From Clostridiales bacterium (lineage in GTDB: Bacteria; Bacillota_A; Clostridia; Tissierellales; Sedimentibacteraceae): 6,176 nt of DNA. The notes below the pieces were generated by a model. It saw nothing but the letters and a program-made list of their open reading frames with translations. It was not told the origin of the DNA and did not search any database. The stretch is from the NCBI GenBank assembly GCA_003514865.1, contig DOON01000162.1, positions 2,137 through 8,312 on the forward strand. The letters are read 5' to 3'. Positions 5,692 through 6,176 of this stretch are shown here, one piece after another. The position numbers were made by a program, and so were the translations under genes. Position 1 is the stretch's first letter; every line of letters begins with the position of its first letter.

Positions 5692-5741
5692 TTGCGCTCT
5701 TACCTCATTTTCCGGAAGCCTTTTCCGGAAAATGATCGCAA
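5692..5741 (-). other. Nested hairpin between the E2 stop and the terminator
   Basis: TCATTTTCCGGAA (5705-5717) and TTCCGGAAAATGA (5723-5735) form a perfect 13-base stem with a 5-base loop. Flanking it, TTGCG (5692-5696) and CGCAA (5737-5741) can add a 5-base outer stem. No T-run follows, so it is not itself a terminator. It could be a 3'-end stabiliser, a processing site or part of a small RNA. The symmetrical TTTTCCGGAA could alternatively be a protein-binding site. Confidence 0.7.
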
Positions 5742-5748
5742 CTGATTA

Positions 5749-6176
5749 TTAATCGAGCAATAAATATGGATTTTCAATTATATCAACAATTTCCCTGAGG
5801 AACTTAGCTGACAGTGCTCCGTCCACCAGACTGTGGTCTGTTGTGAGGCTGAGGTTCATCATCGGACGGATTACCACCTGACCGTTAACTGCCACAGGTT
5901 TTTCCATGATTTTGTTAATACCTAATATGGCAACCTCGGGCTTGTTGATAATAGGAGTGAAGGATTCCATGCCGAACATTCCTAAGTTTGTAATAGTGAA
6001 TGTTCCTCCCGAAAGGTAATCGGGGCTCAGCCTGTTTGTTCTGGCTTCCTCTATTATTCTCTCTGTTTCTGCTGCAATTTCTCTCAGGGTCATTTTTTCC
6101 GCGCCCTTTACATTGGGAACCATGAGACCTTTTTCTACATCAACTGCCACTCCAAGATTCACATGATTGTGATAAA
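5749..6176 (-). CDS. 2-oxoacid dehydrogenase E2 (dihydrolipoamide acyltransferase), C-terminal part (cut by window edge)
   Basis: This is the catalytic core of the E2 component of a 2-oxoacid dehydrogenase complex, which moves the acyl group from lipoamide to CoA. The frame is open to the right edge; 141 residues before the TAA are visible, of about 400-440 in a full protein, and the lipoyl and subunit-binding domains are outside. A GTG at 6160-6162 is internal (Val of VNLGVAVDVEKGLMVP), not a start. Hallmarks are GGTFTITNLGMFG, FTPIINKPEVAILGI and the active site DHSLVDGA, with the catalytic His encoded at 5833-5835 and Asp at 5821-5823. The usual DHRxxDG has Ser in place of Arg here. It is the last gene of its operon: a terminator follows and no E3 gene lies downstream. 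The acyl substrate (pyruvate, acetoin or branched-chain acids) cannot be told from this part. Confidence 0.95.
   Translation of the reverse strand, partial: YHNHVNLGVAVDVEKGLMVPNVKGAEKMTLREIAAETERIIEEARTNRLSPDYLSGGTFTITNLGMFGMESFTPIINKPEVAILGINKIMEKPVAVNGQVVIRPMMNLSLTTDHSLVDGALSAKFLREIVDIIENPYLLLD

Noticed and set aside
6160..6162. GTG as the start codon of a short E2-like protein
   Set aside because: The frame continues upstream to the window edge (YHNHVNLGVAV), the codon is a conserved internal valine and no ribosome site precedes it.

Overview
The window looks like chromosomal DNA from a low-to-moderate GC Gram-positive bacterium, most likely an anaerobic member of the Clostridia. The reasons are strong AGGAGG-type ribosome sites before most genes, TATAAT/TTGACA promoters, T-rich intrinsic terminators, a DUF438/hemerythrin/PAS protein of the type common in anaerobic Firmicutes, and a YtrA-type GntR/ABC operon. 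This is inferred from style and families; no taxonomic marker is present.

Layout from left to right: (1) 1-780, minus strand: the N-terminal third of a PcrA/UvrD helicase, cut by the window edge. (2) 781-958: a divergent intergenic region with a pcrA promoter on the minus strand and a universal stress protein promoter on the plus strand; the latter has its -10 region duplicated in a 17-bp tandem repeat. (3) 959-1411, plus strand: a single-domain UspA-type protein, the only gene on the plus strand. It ends at a strong hairpin that also serves the converging gene. (4) 1466-3485, minus strand: a probable two-gene unit, with the DUF438/hemerythrin/PAS protein first and a nucleotidyltransferase-fold protein 28 bases behind it. 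(5) 3573-5562, minus strand: a tightly coupled three-gene operon of GntR repressor, ABC ATPase and six-helix membrane protein. Its junctions are a 4-base and a 1-base overlap. It is driven by a near-consensus promoter overlapped by a perfect 11-bp inverted repeat that is the obvious operator. (6) 5650-5741: a structured terminator region. (7) 5749-6176, minus strand: the C-terminal end of a 2-oxoacid dehydrogenase E2 acyltransferase, cut by the right edge.

The best-resolved functional unit is the GntR/ABC operon: a short YtrA-like repressor controlling its own transporter, which in related Bacillus systems responds to cell-wall-active compounds. The E2 gene ends its own operon (probably pyruvate, acetoin or branched-chain 2-oxoacid dehydrogenase), and a terminator separates it from the GntR promoter. 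The stress protein and the hemerythrin/PAS protein suggest a stress or redox theme, but nothing in the sequence ties them together. I do not see phage, transposon, CRISPR, tRNA or rRNA sequences, or clear evidence of a wholly new system. The items most worth a second look are the GntR operator and corrected TTG start, the multi-hairpin region after E2, the duplicated -10 element before the stress protein, and the little-known DUF438/nucleotidyltransferase pair.
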